Shown piece after piece: positions 1 through 10,074 of a stretch of 64,000 nucleotides of DNA (position 1 is the stretch's first letter; each line of letters opens with the position of its first letter). The position numbers and the translations under genes were made by a program. Origin of the DNA: Hyphomicrobium sp. (lineage in GTDB: Bacteria > Pseudomonadota > Alphaproteobacteria > Rhizobiales > Hyphomicrobiaceae). The notes beneath the pieces are model-generated. The model was not told the origin of the DNA. It ran no database searches and was given only the letters and a program-made list of their open reading frames with translations. The stretch lies in the NCBI RefSeq assembly GCF_003987855.1, contig NZ_RXIZ01000013.1, forward strand, positions 1-64,000. Reading direction: 5' to 3'.

Positions 1-1329
1 GAGGTTCGATTCCATCCACTCCCGCGCGACAGGTTCCGCAGCGACCCAAACGTTGAGAGACGGATTGAGATCACGGGCGACGCCTTCGACGATCACCATG
101 CTCTTCTGAAGCAGGATCAGCTCTGGCCGCGTCTGCATGTCGAAGACTTCGGTGTAGGCGAAGAGCTGGCCCAGCAGATCCGCCATCGAGATCTCTTCGG
201 CTGTCCGGCCCTGGATCGGTTCGCCGATGGCGCGCATGGCCTGCGCGAACTCCTCGACACTGTGATGCGGGGGCACGTAGCCCGCTTCGAAATGAATGGC
301 GGCGGCGCGATGGTAGTCGCGTGTGATGAGGCCATGCAGGATTTCGGCAAGGAAGCGGCGCTCCGGCAAACCCAATCGGCCCATGATGCCGAAATCGACC
401 GCGACGATCTTGCCTTGATCGTCGACGAACAAATTGCCCTGATGCATGTCGGCATGGAAGAAGCCGTCGCGCATCGCGTGGCGAAGGAACGAGCGAAGCA
501 CCGTGAAGCCAAGTGCGGCCGTATCGAAGCCTTTTTCCTTAAGCTTCTCGCGCTGAGCGATCGGGGTGCCGTCGATCCATTCGACGGTCAGCACGCGCTT
601 TGCCGTTCGCCGCCAATCAATTTCGGGAACGCGGAAGCCTTCGTCGTCCTTGATGTTGGACGCCATCTCGGAGATGGCGGCGGCCTCCAGCCGCAGATCC
701 ATCTCGAGGTCGGTCGTGTGCTTCAGGTTGTCGACGACGGCCACGGGCTTCAGGCGTCGCGCGGGCGGGTAGAAGCGCTCGATCAAGCGAGCGGCGAAGT
801 AATAGCTGTCGAGATCGCGATTGAAACGCTTTTCGATATTCGGACGCAGGATCTTTACGGCGACGGTTTTCCTGACGCCGTTGTCGAGCACGCAGGCCTT
901 GTGAACCTGCGCGATCGATGCGGCGGCGACAGGTGGGCCGAACTCAATGAAATGATCCTCGAGCTTGCCGCCGAGCGCGCGTTCCACCGCTTCCCGAGCT
1001 TCGGCCATCGAAAATGGCTCGGCCTTATCCTGCAGATTTTTCAGGTCATCCGACAACTCCGGTCCGATGACGTCGGCGCGCGTGGCAAGAAACTGACCGA
1101 GTTTCACGTAGCTCGGGCCAAGTGCAGTCAGCGCCGTCGCGACCCGCGTCGAACGGTTTTCGTCCTTGCGGAAGGGGGCAGCCACGACTTGGATCGGCAG
1201 CGTGGCGAGACGAGCGATCTTCAGGGGCAGCGGCACCGGCATGCCCTTTGGCACGAACCGGACGCCGTGTTGGGCCAGCACGAAACCGGCGCGCGCGAGT
1301 CTTAGCGTGTTGAGAAGCGCTCCGGGCAT
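1..1329 (-). CDS. ubiB: 2-polyprenylphenol 6-hydroxylase / ABC1-family kinase UbiB (3'-truncated at window edge)
   Basis: Reverse-strand translation from ATG at 1329 (MPGALLNTLRLARAG...) has no stop before the edge and contains the ABC1/UbiB motif FFHADMHQGNLFVDDQGKIVAVDFGIMGRLG. It is absent from the ORF track because it is open at the edge. Confidence 0.9.
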   Translation of the reverse strand, partial: MPGALLNTLRLARAGFVLAQHGVRFVPKGMPVPLPLKIARLATLPIQVVAAPFRKDENRSTRVATALTALGPSYVKLGQFLATRADVIGPELSDDLKNLQDKAEPFSMAEAREAVERALGGKLEDHFIEFGPPVAAASIAQVHKACVLDNGVRKTVAVKILRPNIEKRFNRDLDSYYFAARLIERFYPPARRLKPVAVVDNLKHTTDLEMDLRLEAAAISEMASNIKDDEGFRVPEIDWRRTAKRVLTVEWIDGTPIAQREKLKEKGFDTAALGFTVLRSFLRHAMRDGFFHADMHQGNLFVDDQGKIVAVDFGIMGRLGLPERRFLAEILHGLITRDYHRAAAIHFEAGYVPPHHSVEEFAQAMRAIGEPIQGRTAEEISMADLLGQLFAYTEVFDMQTRPELILLQKSMVIVEGVARDLNPSLNVWVAAEPVAREWMESNL

Positions 1330-1491
1330 CGTCGTAATTTCGTCGTCCTAATATTTGCAGGCGCAGTCCCGGCACATTGCGCCGCAACCAAGTCCGGTCA
1401 AGTGTAGCCGGCTCAAGGGGTAAAAACCGTTAAGCGGAGCCTCGGTTGCTTGATGGAGATGCCAGGGTTGCCATACAACCTGCGGACAAAG

Positions 1492-1526
1492 AAATAGCGC
1501 CCGGCGGATTGCCGCGGGCGCTATTT
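1492..1526. terminator. Rho-independent (bidirectional) terminator hairpin
   Basis: AAATAGCGCCCG-N11-CGGGCGCTATTT perfect 12-bp arms, just downstream of the 1547 stop codon. Confidence 0.75.
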
Positions 1527-1546
1527 TGATGATGTGCCGGTAGTCT

Positions 1547-1843
1547 TTAGAGTTTGCAGAAGGTCGCGCGGCCGTGACAGGTGACCATGCCGCCGTTCGG
1601 GCTGCAGCGATACTTCTTGTTGATCACTTTGTAGCCTTCAACTTGGCCGTTCGCCAGAAAGCCCGGCCATAGACCCCAACTGACGTTCTGGACCATCGTT
1701 TCCATGGCGAACCAGCGCGCGGAATCGGCCGACGACGAGGTCGCGACGGCGCCCTTCGTTACGCAGCCTCCAGCGTTGGCTGCGCCGGCGCTCAGCGAAA
1801 CAACGGCTACGGCAATTGCAGAGAGCAGTATCTTCGTCTTCAT
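1547..1843 (-). CDS. Small secreted protein with N-terminal signal peptide, four Cys in the mature part
   Basis: ORF 1547..1918, internal start at 1843 (MKTKILLSAIAVAVVSLSAGAANAGG...) preceded by GGAGGTGGGACTC Shine-Dalgarno. Confidence 0.7.
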   Translation of the reverse strand: MKTKILLSAIAVAVVSLSAGAANAGGCVTKGAVATSSSADSARWFAMETMVQNVSWGLWPGFLANGQVEGYKVINKKYRCSPNGGMVTCHGRATFCKL

Positions 1844-1964
1844 GAGTCCCACCTCCAAAGAAGAAATCATTCTTCCCGTCCCCGTGTGGAAGCTATGAAT
1901 CGAGGATGCCAGCGTCAACGGAAGTTGCGCTGTTGGAGCTAAAACGTAGTTCAGATGTGGCCGA

Positions 1965-2753
1965 TCAGATCTTCCAACCGCCGTGGATCGCGGCGATGCC
2001 GCCCGTCAAATTGCGGAAGCTGACGCGAGCGAAGCCGGCTTTCCGGATGAGCTCCGCGAAAGCCTCCTGTTTCGGGAAGCGGCGGATGCTTTCGACAAGA
2101 TAGCGATAGGAATCGGCATCGCCAGCGGCCCATTGGCCCAGTCTCGGAATGACTTCAAACGAGTGGAAGTCGTAGGCGCGATCGAGAAGTGGCACGCGGC
2201 ATTCGGAGAATTCCAGGCAGAGGAAACGGCCGCCCGGCTTCAAGACGCGATAGGCCTCGGCGAGCGCCTTATCGATGTGGGTCACGTTGCGAATGCCGAA
2301 CGCGATCGTGTAAGCGTCGAAGCTTGCGCTCTCGAAGGGCAATTCCTCGGCGTTACCCTCGACGCAGCTGATGCGACTGTCGAGACCAGCATCGGCGATG
2401 CGGCGCTTGCCGACTTCGAGCATCTCCGGACTGATATCGCAAATGACGGCGGTCGCATTCGGGCCCGAGTCCCTGGCATAGCGGATCGCAATGTCGCCAG
2501 TGCCGCCTGCAACATCCAGAAGCTTGAACGGCGCGACGCCACGCGGCGCGTTGAGCATCGTGATGAGCTCACGCTTCCAGAGGCGGTGCAAGCCACCCGA
2601 CATCAGGTCGTTCATGAGGTCGTAGCGATCGGCGACGGACGCAAAGACCTTGTTGACGAGGCCCTGGCGGTCGCCCTCGGGGACGGTGCGGAAGCCGAAG
2701 GACGCGGTGCCCTGGCTTGCGTTTTCTGCGTTCTGATCCATATCCGGGACCAT
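1965..2753 (-). CDS. ubiE: Bifunctional demethylmenaquinone/2-methoxy-6-polyprenyl-1,4-benzoquinol methyltransferase
   Basis: [42 protein letters not shown] and [17 protein letters not shown]-binding motif, typical UbiE. Confidence 0.95.
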   Translation of the reverse strand: MVPDMDQNAENASQGTASFGFRTVPEGDRQGLVNKVFASVADRYDLMNDLMSGGLHRLWKRELITMLNAPRGVAPFKLLDVAGGTGDIAIRYARDSGPNATAVICDISPEMLEVGKRRIADAGLDSRISCVEGNAEELPFESASFDAYTIAFGIRNVTHIDKALAEAYRVLKPGGRFLCLEFSECRVPLLDRAYDFHSFEVIPRLGQWAAGDADSYRYLVESIRRFPKQEAFAELIRKAGFARVSFRNLTGGIAAIHGGWKI

Positions 2754-2818
2754 AGCCGCTGCGGCGCCGCCGCGCTATCGTCGCGGCGTCTCATCGTCAA
2801 TTTCAGGTGTCCGTGTTC

Positions 2819-3700
2819 ATGCCGGAGCTTCCGGAGGTCGAAACCGTGCGGAGGGGGCTCGCGCCCGTGTTGGTGGGCAGCCGGGTGGCCAAACTCGACG
2901 CGCGCCGCCCAGACCTGCGCTTTCCCCTGCCAGAGCAGTTCGCAAGGCGTGTCGCCGGCCAGAAGATCGTGGGGCTCGAGAGGCGCGCGAAGTACCTGAT
3001 CGCGCGTCTGTCAGGCGGGGAAGATCTCGTCATGCACCTCGGCATGACCGGCCGGTTTTCGATCATCCACGACGGGCACGTCGATAGGCCGGGCGAGTAC
3101 ATCCACGAGACCGGTCCTGATCCCGCGCACGATCATGTGGTCCTGCATCTCTCGGACGGGACGCAGGTCGTCTACAACGACCCGAGGCGGTTCGGATTCA
3201 TGGTCATGATGCCGCACGAGCTGCGCGGCGAGCATGCGCTGTTCCGCAAACTGGGCGTCGAACCTTTGAGCGATGAATTGACAGCCCAGTATCTCGCATC
3301 GCGGGCGCTGGGCAAAAAGGTCAATCTCAAAGCCTTCCTGATGGACCAGCACGTCATCGCCGGGCTGGGCAACATCTATGTGTCCGAAGCTCTGTACCAG
3401 GCGCGCCTGTCGCCGGACCGTGCCGCCTCGAGTTTGGCGACCGCGCGCGGGGCTCCGACCGATAAGGCGGTGCGGCTCGTCGCGGCGATCAAGGACGTGC
3501 TCGAGCGCGCGATCGCTGCCGGTGGGTCCACGCTGCGCGATTACCGCGCGGCGGATGGCCAGAAGGGCGCCTTCCAGGAGCGATTTTCTGTTTATGACCG
3601 GGAAGACACGGCGTGCAGAACGGGAAATTGCAAGGGCAAGATTCGTCGTGCCGTACACTCCGGACGCGCGACGTTTTATTGTCCGCGCTGCCAGCGCTGA
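2819..3700 (+). CDS. mutM: Formamidopyrimidine-DNA glycosylase (Fpg)
   Basis: N-terminus MPELPEVETVRRGL and C-terminal zinc finger CRTGNCKGKIRR...FYCPRCQR. Start is the Met at 2819. Confidence 0.97.
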   Translation: MPELPEVETVRRGLAPVLVGSRVAKLDARRPDLRFPLPEQFARRVAGQKIVGLERRAKYLIARLSGGEDLVMHLGMTGRFSIIHDGHVDRPGEYIHETGPDPAHDHVVLHLSDGTQVVYNDPRRFGFMVMMPHELRGEHALFRKLGVEPLSDELTAQYLASRALGKKVNLKAFLMDQHVIAGLGNIYVSEALYQARLSPDRAASSLATARGAPTDKAVRLVAAIKDVLERAIAAGGSTLRDYRAADGQKGAFQERFSVYDREDTACRTGNCKGKIRRAVHSGRATFYCPRCQR

Positions 3701-3704
3701 TCCT

Positions 3705-4334
3705 TCAACTCGCTGCGGTTTGGTGTTCGCTCAAGGCGGCGTGAGTCTTGATCAGGATCACGCTGATGCACATGATCGCGAAGCCGCCACCCAAGAACAA
3801 CTGGTTTGCGGCCCAGTCCCCTTTGTGCGTCACGAGCTTGCCGGCGCCGATCAGCCAGAGGAGGCCGATCCCGATCAATAGCGCTTGATAGCCGGCGATG
3901 CGCGCCATGCGGTCCATCGCCAATTGCTGGGAAGCAGCTGACCGGGGATCCGACAGCCGCAGCGCTAGGTAGCCGTAAAGAACCGCGAACAGGACGCACG
4001 CCGAGCCGTACTCCCAGCCGTGCTGCCAGCGAACGCTGGTGAAGAGATAAACGGCGTAAAAGGCCAAGCCGCACCAGAGAAAAGCAACGGCGATGAGAAG
4101 CATGTTAATGGCCAGCGCCTCATGCTGTGCTGGTTTTTGCGATGCTGAATCAGAACCGGTTTCGCGCCAGAGCGGCGCGTTCGTGCGGATCGCCGCCAAG
4201 CTGATGAAGATTGCAAAGACCGCAGCCACGATTGCCGATTCCACGCGCTGGAAAGATCCTGCGGCGATGTACATTGCGCCGAGGGCGACCGCGAGCATCA
4301 AGAGCAGCAATGGAAGCGAAGGGCGCAAGGTCAT
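3705..4334 (-). CDS. Multi-pass membrane protein, paralogue of the next gene
   Basis: ORF 3705..4472 with likely start MTLRPSLPLLLLMLAVALG at 4334; several hydrophobic segments. Confidence 0.7.
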   Translation of the reverse strand: MTLRPSLPLLLLMLAVALGAMYIAAGSFQRVESAIVAAVFAIFISLAAIRTNAPLWRETGSDSASQKPAQHEALAINMLLIAVAFLWCGLAFYAVYLFTSVRWQHGWEYGSACVLFAVLYGYLALRLSDPRSAASQQLAMDRMARIAGYQALLIGIGLLWLIGAGKLVTHKGDWAANQLFLGGGFAIMCISVILIKTHAALSEHQTAAS

Positions 4335-4377
4335 CTTGGCGAAGTCCCCGGTTGATGGCGGGCGTCGAGCCTGAAAC

Positions 4378-4962
4378 TCAGACGCGCGCGCGGGACCGTA
4401 ACGCATCAACGCTGATGGCAGCAATCGCCAGCGCGCCGAAGAAGAAGATGTTGCAGCCTGCCCAGTCGGCATGCGTTTCCGCGCGGGGAAATTTGTTGTC
4501 GACGAAAAGACTGATAATTCCGGCGATCATTCCGATCAGCTGCGCCTGCACCAGCACACGGCCGACGCGAACGAGTGTGTCGTCGGTCCGGCCGGCGGCC
4601 CGGTCCCGATCGAGCAAATTGGCGAAGCCGACGCTCGCCACGGCGGCGAACGTGAAGCCGATGAAGAACTGCCACCACTCGTGCCACTGCTTGTCGATTA
4701 TGAAGACGTACGTGAAGAGCACCGAGAGGGCTGCCCAGGCCCAAACTAGGCCGAGATAGCGGGCGGTGGAGCTTGCGACTGCACCATTGGGCGCGCCGAT
4801 GGCTTTGAGGTTCTCGTGGTCGCGGATGGCGAGCACCGCCAGGACGAGGCACACGCCAGCCGCGGCGAGCATCTGCAATGTCGGCTGGCCCGCGGCGGTC
4901 GCCAAGATGGTCGCGCACACTGCGGCCGCGAGTGAAAAGAGCCAACCGATCAAAGACAGCAT
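4378..4962 (-). CDS. Multi-pass membrane protein, paralogue of 3705..4334
   Basis: 194 aa, hydrophobic segments; C-terminal half aligns by eye with the neighbour (QxLIGxIxxL...GDWAxNxxFxGxxAIxxISV). Confidence 0.7.
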   Translation of the reverse strand: MLSLIGWLFSLAAAVCATILATAAGQPTLQMLAAAGVCLVLAVLAIRDHENLKAIGAPNGAVASSTARYLGLVWAWAALSVLFTYVFIIDKQWHEWWQFFIGFTFAAVASVGFANLLDRDRAAGRTDDTLVRVGRVLVQAQLIGMIAGIISLFVDNKFPRAETHADWAGCNIFFFGALAIAAISVDALRSRARV

Positions 4963-5261
4963 GCGATGGGAAGCCTCCAGCAGGCAAAACGATGGTATTA
5001 AGTAGGAAGCCTCTAGCGCATCCCTAGCCGCGGCGCGCTGCGACCCGGGGGTCGGGGCTTGCGAAGAAGTTTGGATGTTGTGTCAGATTCGCGCTTTTCC
5101 GTGTGCGCTTGATTGACCGGGGAGGCGGGGCCGGGTATACCCCCGGCAAACCGTGCCTGGCGCGAAAGCCCCGGGCCGACCATTCATCTTTTCAACCCTT
5201 TGCCTCGCTTAGCAGTTTGCGAATGCGACGGCGCATTCGCAACTAACGTAAGGACATTCCT

Positions 5262-5528
5262 ATGGCTAACACGTCGTCGGCAAAGAAGGCCGCGCGTCAA
5301 ATGACCCGCCGCACCGACATCAACAAGTCCCGCCGTTCGCGGGTGAAGTCGGAGGTTCGGACCGTCGAAGAGGCGATCCAATCCGGCGATCAGAAGAAGG
5401 CTCTGGCCGCGCTCGCAGCCGCCGAGCCGGTCCTTGTACGCACAGCTCAGAAGGGAATGATGCACAAGAAGACCGCGAGCCGGAAGGTTTCCAGGCTGGC
5501 TCAGCGTGTCAAGGCCATGAGCGCATAA
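5262..5528 (+). CDS. rpsT: 30S ribosomal protein S20
   Basis: [30 protein letters not shown]...[20 protein letters not shown], canonical bS20. Confidence 0.97.
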   Translation: MANTSSAKKAARQMTRRTDINKSRRSRVKSEVRTVEEAIQSGDQKKALAALAAAEPVLVRTAQKGMMHKKTASRKVSRLAQRVKAMSA

Positions 5529-5586
5529 CACACTTGTGAACAGGGTGGGCAATTTTCCTCCCCGTTGCATATTCGTCACGGTAAAG

Positions 5587-5618
5587 AGCGGGTCCGAAAA
5601 CGGGCCCGCTGTTTTTTT
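5587..5618 (+). terminator. Rho-independent terminator of rpsT
   Basis: AGCGGGTCCG-AAAA-CGGGCCCGCT followed by GTTTTTTT. Confidence 0.9.
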
Positions 5619-5796
5619 AGCGTCATTAAACCCCGGGAATCCCGGGCTAGAACGACGATGATCATTGGCCGGAGGATGAGTCCCCACGCGCTTTTTCGGT
5701 GAGGGGTCAAAAATAAAATGACATATGGGTGACGGCTGTTGCGGGCACGACACCAGACAAAGTCACGGTGGAAAAACTCGAAGAGAGTCAGCGCCT

Positions 5797-5849
5797 TTAT
5801 TCACAGTTCTTGCGATTTGACTCGCGTTTTCACCAGTACCTGTGGACAA
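5797..5849. promoter_or_regulatory. Two DnaA-box-like 9-mers (TTATTCACA at 5797-5805; TTGTCCACA on minus at 5841-5849)
   Basis: Match TTATNCACA and TTNTCCACA consensus forms, in a non-coding region between rpsT and dnaA. Confidence 0.5.
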
Positions 5850-6161
5850 CTTTGTGGTGCCGCTTCCGCCTCAATCGCGACGCAGAGGCGCTTGTCGAAA
5901 AGAAGGTTAAGGGATAGTAAATTTGGCAGTGGATGGCAGCGGGGTAAAAGCGGTCGTTCGCACAGGTAAGTTCGACGAGCGTAGCTTTCGGCTCCAGAGG
6001 GTTCTGGATGCGCTGAAAGCATCGTCAAATAGGTAAAGACCTGCATCTCTACTTGGGCGTTGCTTCGGCGAGCTCAAGAGCAGCTTGGTATTGTCTGGGT
6101 TTTCTCAGAGTTGCCTTGAAGCGGGTCTTTATCTCTACTGTGTAACGCGTGAGGGGAACTC

Positions 6162-6605
6162 GTGGAAAATGGTGAGACTCCGGGAGTCGAGGACGTGTCC
6201 GTCCTCGATACTTGGAAGCGTCTCGAAAGCGATCCGACGGCGGTCCTCGTGGACGTGCGAACGCGCGCGGAGTGGGCGTTCGTCGGTGTTCCGGATCTCT
6301 CGAGGATCAACCGGGAGGTCGTGCTGATCGAGTGGCAGACGTTCCCGGACAACCGGATCGCTGCAGATTTTACTGAGCGACTCGAGGCGGCGCTGGCTGC
6401 CCGGGGAGCCGAAAAAAGTACTGAGATTTTTTTTCTGTGCCGCTCAGGCGGCCGTAGTCGAATGGCTGCAGAAGCAATGACCGCGGCGGGATTTCGCCGT
6501 TGTCGCAACGTCAAGGAGGGCTTCGAAGGACCTTTGGATTCTGGCCACCATCGCAGCCAAATCGCCGGCTGGAAATTCTCCGGACTCGATTGGGTGCAGG
6601 GCTAG
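6162..6605 (+). CDS. Rhodanese-like domain protein
   Basis: VLVDVRTRAEWAFVGVPD and active-site loop FFLCRSGGRSRMAAEAM. Confidence 0.9.
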   Translation: MENGETPGVEDVSVLDTWKRLESDPTAVLVDVRTRAEWAFVGVPDLSRINREVVLIEWQTFPDNRIAADFTERLEAALAARGAEKSTEIFFLCRSGGRSRMAAEAMTAAGFRRCRNVKEGFEGPLDSGHHRSQIAGWKFSGLDWVQG

Positions 6606-6721
6606 CAAGACACTTTTCGGAAGACGACACGGCAAGGCATCGGACGGCAGAGGGTAATGCCGGTCGATGAAGAGGGGGGACGCTTCCGGGCGTCCCGCGT
6701 TATCAGCGGGAGTAAATCACT

Positions 6722-8236
6722 ATGCAGGTAGCACAACAGGCAGAGTCTCAGGGCGCCGGGACGGGGCGCGATGCGGAGACCCCGGCAAGCGCTGTCGAGG
6801 GCCGTGGCCACAAAGTTCGCGCCATGCTCAAAGTCCAGCTCGGCGACGAGGTCTATTCGAGCTGGTTCAAAAGCCTGGAATTCGAAAGCTTCGATGGGCG
6901 GATCGTCAAGGTTTCGGTGCCGGTCAAGTTTGTGCGCAACTGGATCCAAGAGCACTATTCCGAACATCTGCTGCGCTGTTCGCGCGTGGAGTTCCCGACC
7001 GCCGAACGTGTCGAAGTCGTTTGGCGTCAGCCTGGCGTCGTGCAGCAGAAGGCGGCCGAAGTTCGCGCTGAGGCGGCAAATTCAGCGACCGCGGCTACCG
7101 CGCCTGCAATGCATGCCGACGCTCCCCGCCCCGCCAGCGCGCTCAGGGCTCCGATCCTGCCCGTACAACGGACGTCTGCGGGCGGTCTGGAAGGTTCGCC
7201 GCTCGATCCGCGCTACACATTCGACAGCTTCGTCGTCGGCGCATCCAACCGGATGGCGCATGCGGGCGCCACGCAAGTTGCCGAAACGGTTCTGACGGGC
7301 GCTCCCGGCTATAACCCACTCTACATTCATTCCGCGGTCGGGCTCGGCAAGAGCCATCTTCTTCATGCCATCGCCTGGGAAGTGAAGAAGCGCGCGCCCA
7401 ATGCGCAGGTCCTTTACCTCACGGCCGAGCGCTTTCGTTATCAGTTCGTGGAAGCTTTGCGGTCTTCCGATCCACTGGCCTTCAAGGAGCGGTTCCGCAA
7501 CATCAACATGCTGCTGATCGATGACCTTGAATTCCTCCAGGGCGAGCGCACGGAGCAGGAATTCGATCACATCATCAACGCGCTTCTCGATGGCGGCAAG
7601 CAGGTGGTCGTCGCTTCGGCCCGTGCTCCCAACCAGATCGAGCGCTTGAATGAGCGGATGCGGTCGCGCTTGCAGCGTGGCCTCGTCACGGAACTGCAGT
7701 CGCTCGACCACGAGCTGCGGCTCAAGGTTCTGGAAAAGCGCCTGGCAGAGAAGCGCGCTGCCGATCCTTCTTTCTCGCTATCGCGCGACGTCATCGATCT
7801 CCTGGCGCTTCGCCTGACGGAAAACGGTCGCGAACTCGAGGGCGCTGTCACGCGTCTCTATGCTACGTGGCAGTACATGCGCACGCCGATCACGCTCGAC
7901 ATCGCCGAGACGGTGATCCGCGATCTCGTGCAGAACCTCGAGCCGCGCCGGATCAAGATCGAAGACATCCTGCGCATCATCTCGCGCCACTACGGCGTGT
8001 CGAAGGGCGATCTGCTGTCGCAACGGCGTCATCGTTCGGTCGTCTGGCCGCGCCAGATCGGCATGTACCTTGCCAAGCACCTCACGGCCCGTTCACTGCC
8101 CGAGATCGGGCGGCGGTTCGGCGGTCGCGACCACACGACCGTTCTGCACGCGATCCGCAAGATCGAGGGCGAGATCAGCAAGAATCCGAACCTCGGAGAC
8201 GAGCTTGAGGAGCTGAAGAGGCTTCTCAATCACTGA
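6722..8236 (+). CDS. dnaA: Chromosomal replication initiator protein DnaA
   Basis: YTFDSFVVGASNRMAHA, IHSAVGLGKSHLLHAIAWE Walker A, LLIDDLEFLQGE Walker B, C-terminal GRDHTTVLHAIRKIE. Confidence 0.98.
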   Translation: MQVAQQAESQGAGTGRDAETPASAVEGRGHKVRAMLKVQLGDEVYSSWFKSLEFESFDGRIVKVSVPVKFVRNWIQEHYSEHLLRCSRVEFPTAERVEVVWRQPGVVQQKAAEVRAEAANSATAATAPAMHADAPRPASALRAPILPVQRTSAGGLEGSPLDPRYTFDSFVVGASNRMAHAGATQVAETVLTGAPGYNPLYIHSAVGLGKSHLLHAIAWEVKKRAPNAQVLYLTAERFRYQFVEALRSSDPLAFKERFRNINMLLIDDLEFLQGERTEQEFDHIINALLDGGKQVVVASARAPNQIERLNERMRSRLQRGLVTELQSLDHELRLKVLEKRLAEKRAADPSFSLSRDVIDLLALRLTENGRELEGAVTRLYATWQYMRTPITLDIAETVIRDLVQNLEPRRIKIEDILRIISRHYGVSKGDLLSQRRHRSVVWPRQIGMYLAKHLTARSLPEIGRRFGGRDHTTVLHAIRKIEGEISKNPNLGDELEELKRLLNH

Positions 8237-8520
8237 CCGCAAAGTCACCCCTTGCGGCCTGATGCGACGTGAGGCCGGCATTTCAACCCCCTGGAGTGCC
8301 GGCCTTGCCATGTGGAAAGCGCCGTTGAGCGGCGCGATCACGCAGATTATGCGCTGACCCATACATCTTACTTGAAAAGCCGGCTTCTTTCGGGTCTGAT
8401 CCGGCTCCGCGGGCGATTCCGCCCATGGGCGCGTCTGCGCCAAAATTCGTCTTTTGTGCGTGATGCTGCAGCGAGCCCGGGGCAGCTGCTCCGCGCACGC
8501 TTCCATAGCTGAGGAAAACG

Positions 8521-9639
8521 ATGCGTCTCGAGATCGAACGTGGGGAACTCTTGAAGGCGCTGAGCCATGTCACGAGTGTCGTCGAACGCCGGACCACGAT
8601 CCCGATCTTGTCGAACATCATGCTCAAAGCCGCCGGCGACGCTTTGATGTTCAAGGCGACGGATCTCGAACGCGAAGTGAGCGAGAGCGTGGGCGCCAAG
8701 GTGACCGCCCCGGGTACGCTTACCGTTCCCGCGCACGTCCTCCACGATATCGTTCGCAAGCTTCCCGACGGCGCGGAGATCGAGATCAAGCGCGACGGCG
8801 ACAAAGAGCGCCTGACGATCACGTCCGGGCATTCGCGCTTCAGTCTGCAGACGCTTTCGGCCGACGATTTTCCCGATCTTGCCGTCGGCGAGATCGGACA
8901 CGAGTTCACGATGGAAGCAGGCGATCTCAAGCGGCTCATCGACAAGACGCGGTTCGCGATCTCGACGGAAGAGACGCGCTACTATCTCAACGGCATCTAC
9001 CTGCACACGGCAGAGACAGCTGGGACGAAGGTGCTTCGGGCAGTCGCCACCGACGGTCATCGCCTGGCGCAAGTCGAACTGCCGCTGCCAAAAGGCGCGG
9101 AGGGCATGCCTGGCGTGATCATTCCGCGCAAGACGGTGCATGAAGTTGCGCGATTGCTCGAAGATTCGAGCGCGAAGGTGAAGGTTGGCGTGTCGCAAAC
9201 GAAGGTGCGGTTCGAGATCGGCTCGGTCGTGCTGACGTCGAAGTTGATCGACGGCACGTTCCCTGACTATGGCCGCGTCATTCCGCACAACAACGACAAG
9301 GAAATGAAGGTGCCGAACGCCTCGTTCAAGGCGGCCGTCGACCGCGTGTCGACGATCGCGAGCGAGCGTGGACGCGCCGTGAAGCTCAACGTCAGCAAAG
9401 ACAAGCTGATCCTGACCGTGAACAACCCGGAAGGCGGCAGCGCGACGGAAGAGATTACCGTCGGCTACAGCGCTGGGCCTTTGGAAATCGGTTTTAACGC
9501 GCGTTATCTGCTCGACATCGCCGATCAGCTGGAAAGCGAGGATGCCCGCTTCCTGCTTGCCGATCCGGGCTCGCCGACCATGGTGCGCGACGGTGGCGAC
9601 GGCAGCGCGCTCTACGTGCTGATGCCGATGCGGGTGTGA
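8521..9639 (+). CDS. dnaN: DNA polymerase III subunit beta (sliding clamp)
   Basis: MRLEIERGELLKALSHVTSVVERRTTIPILSNIML ... C-terminal YVLMPMRV. Confidence 0.98.
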   Translation: MRLEIERGELLKALSHVTSVVERRTTIPILSNIMLKAAGDALMFKATDLEREVSESVGAKVTAPGTLTVPAHVLHDIVRKLPDGAEIEIKRDGDKERLTITSGHSRFSLQTLSADDFPDLAVGEIGHEFTMEAGDLKRLIDKTRFAISTEETRYYLNGIYLHTAETAGTKVLRAVATDGHRLAQVELPLPKGAEGMPGVIIPRKTVHEVARLLEDSSAKVKVGVSQTKVRFEIGSVVLTSKLIDGTFPDYGRVIPHNNDKEMKVPNASFKAAVDRVSTIASERGRAVKLNVSKDKLILTVNNPEGGSATEEITVGYSAGPLEIGFNARYLLDIADQLESEDARFLLADPGSPTMVRDGGDGSALYVLMPMRV

Positions 9640-9652
9640 GGCTTTTGCCTCT

Positions 9653-9706
9653 TACCTCTGCCCATTACTGCGCTCAATGGTGAGAGGGTCAGGGTGAGGG
9701 GCGGCC
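9653..9706 (-). repeat. Dispersed palindromic-type repeat (CCCCTCACCCTGACCCTCTCACC... on minus)
   Basis: Shares CCCCTCACC...CCCTCTC core with 10075-10116 and 58031-58066. Confidence 0.55.
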
Positions 9707-9711
9707 ACGCT

Positions 9712-10040
9712 TCAGCAGTTGCGCCTTTCGAGCTCGTACAACACCGCAGCCAAGACGCCGTCGATATTTTCAATCCCGCCGAGATTTTGGATCCGGACAA
9801 TTTTGTAGCCTAGGTCCCGTGAGCGTTGGTCGCGCTCGCCGTCACTGGCGATTTGGTCTGGGTTCCATGCGTTCCGCCGTCAATTTCGACAATGAGACGT
9901 TGCTCGCGGCAGGCGAAATCCACGAAATACTGCTCGATCGGGAATTGGCGGAGGAACTTAAAGCCGCCGAGGTGGCGATCTCTCAACTGGAACCAAAGCG
10001 TATCTTCGGCTGAGGTCCCGTTGGCGCGGCTTCCGCGCAT
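9712..10040 (-). pseudogene. DUF559 (Vsr/endonuclease-like fold) protein, frameshifted
   Basis: MRGSRANGTSAEDTLWFQLRDRHLGGFKFLRQFPIEQYFVDFACREQRLIVEIDGGTHGT is in one frame. DQIASDGERDQRSRDLGYKIVRIQNLGGIENIDGVLAAVLYELERRNC* continues in another, with the junction near 9860-9870. Confidence 0.75.
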
Positions 10041-10074
10041 CGCTTGGCTCTCGTTGGTATTACCGCTCTGCAGC

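Noticed and set aside
262-1305. 347-aa plus-strand ORF
   Set aside because: Antisense to ubiB, which has clear ABC1 motifs; GC-rich shadow frame with no recognisable domain.
5729-5917. 62-aa ORF between rpsT and the rhodanese gene
   Set aside because: Contains the DnaA-box-like sites, no clear domain; treated as non-coding or regulatory.
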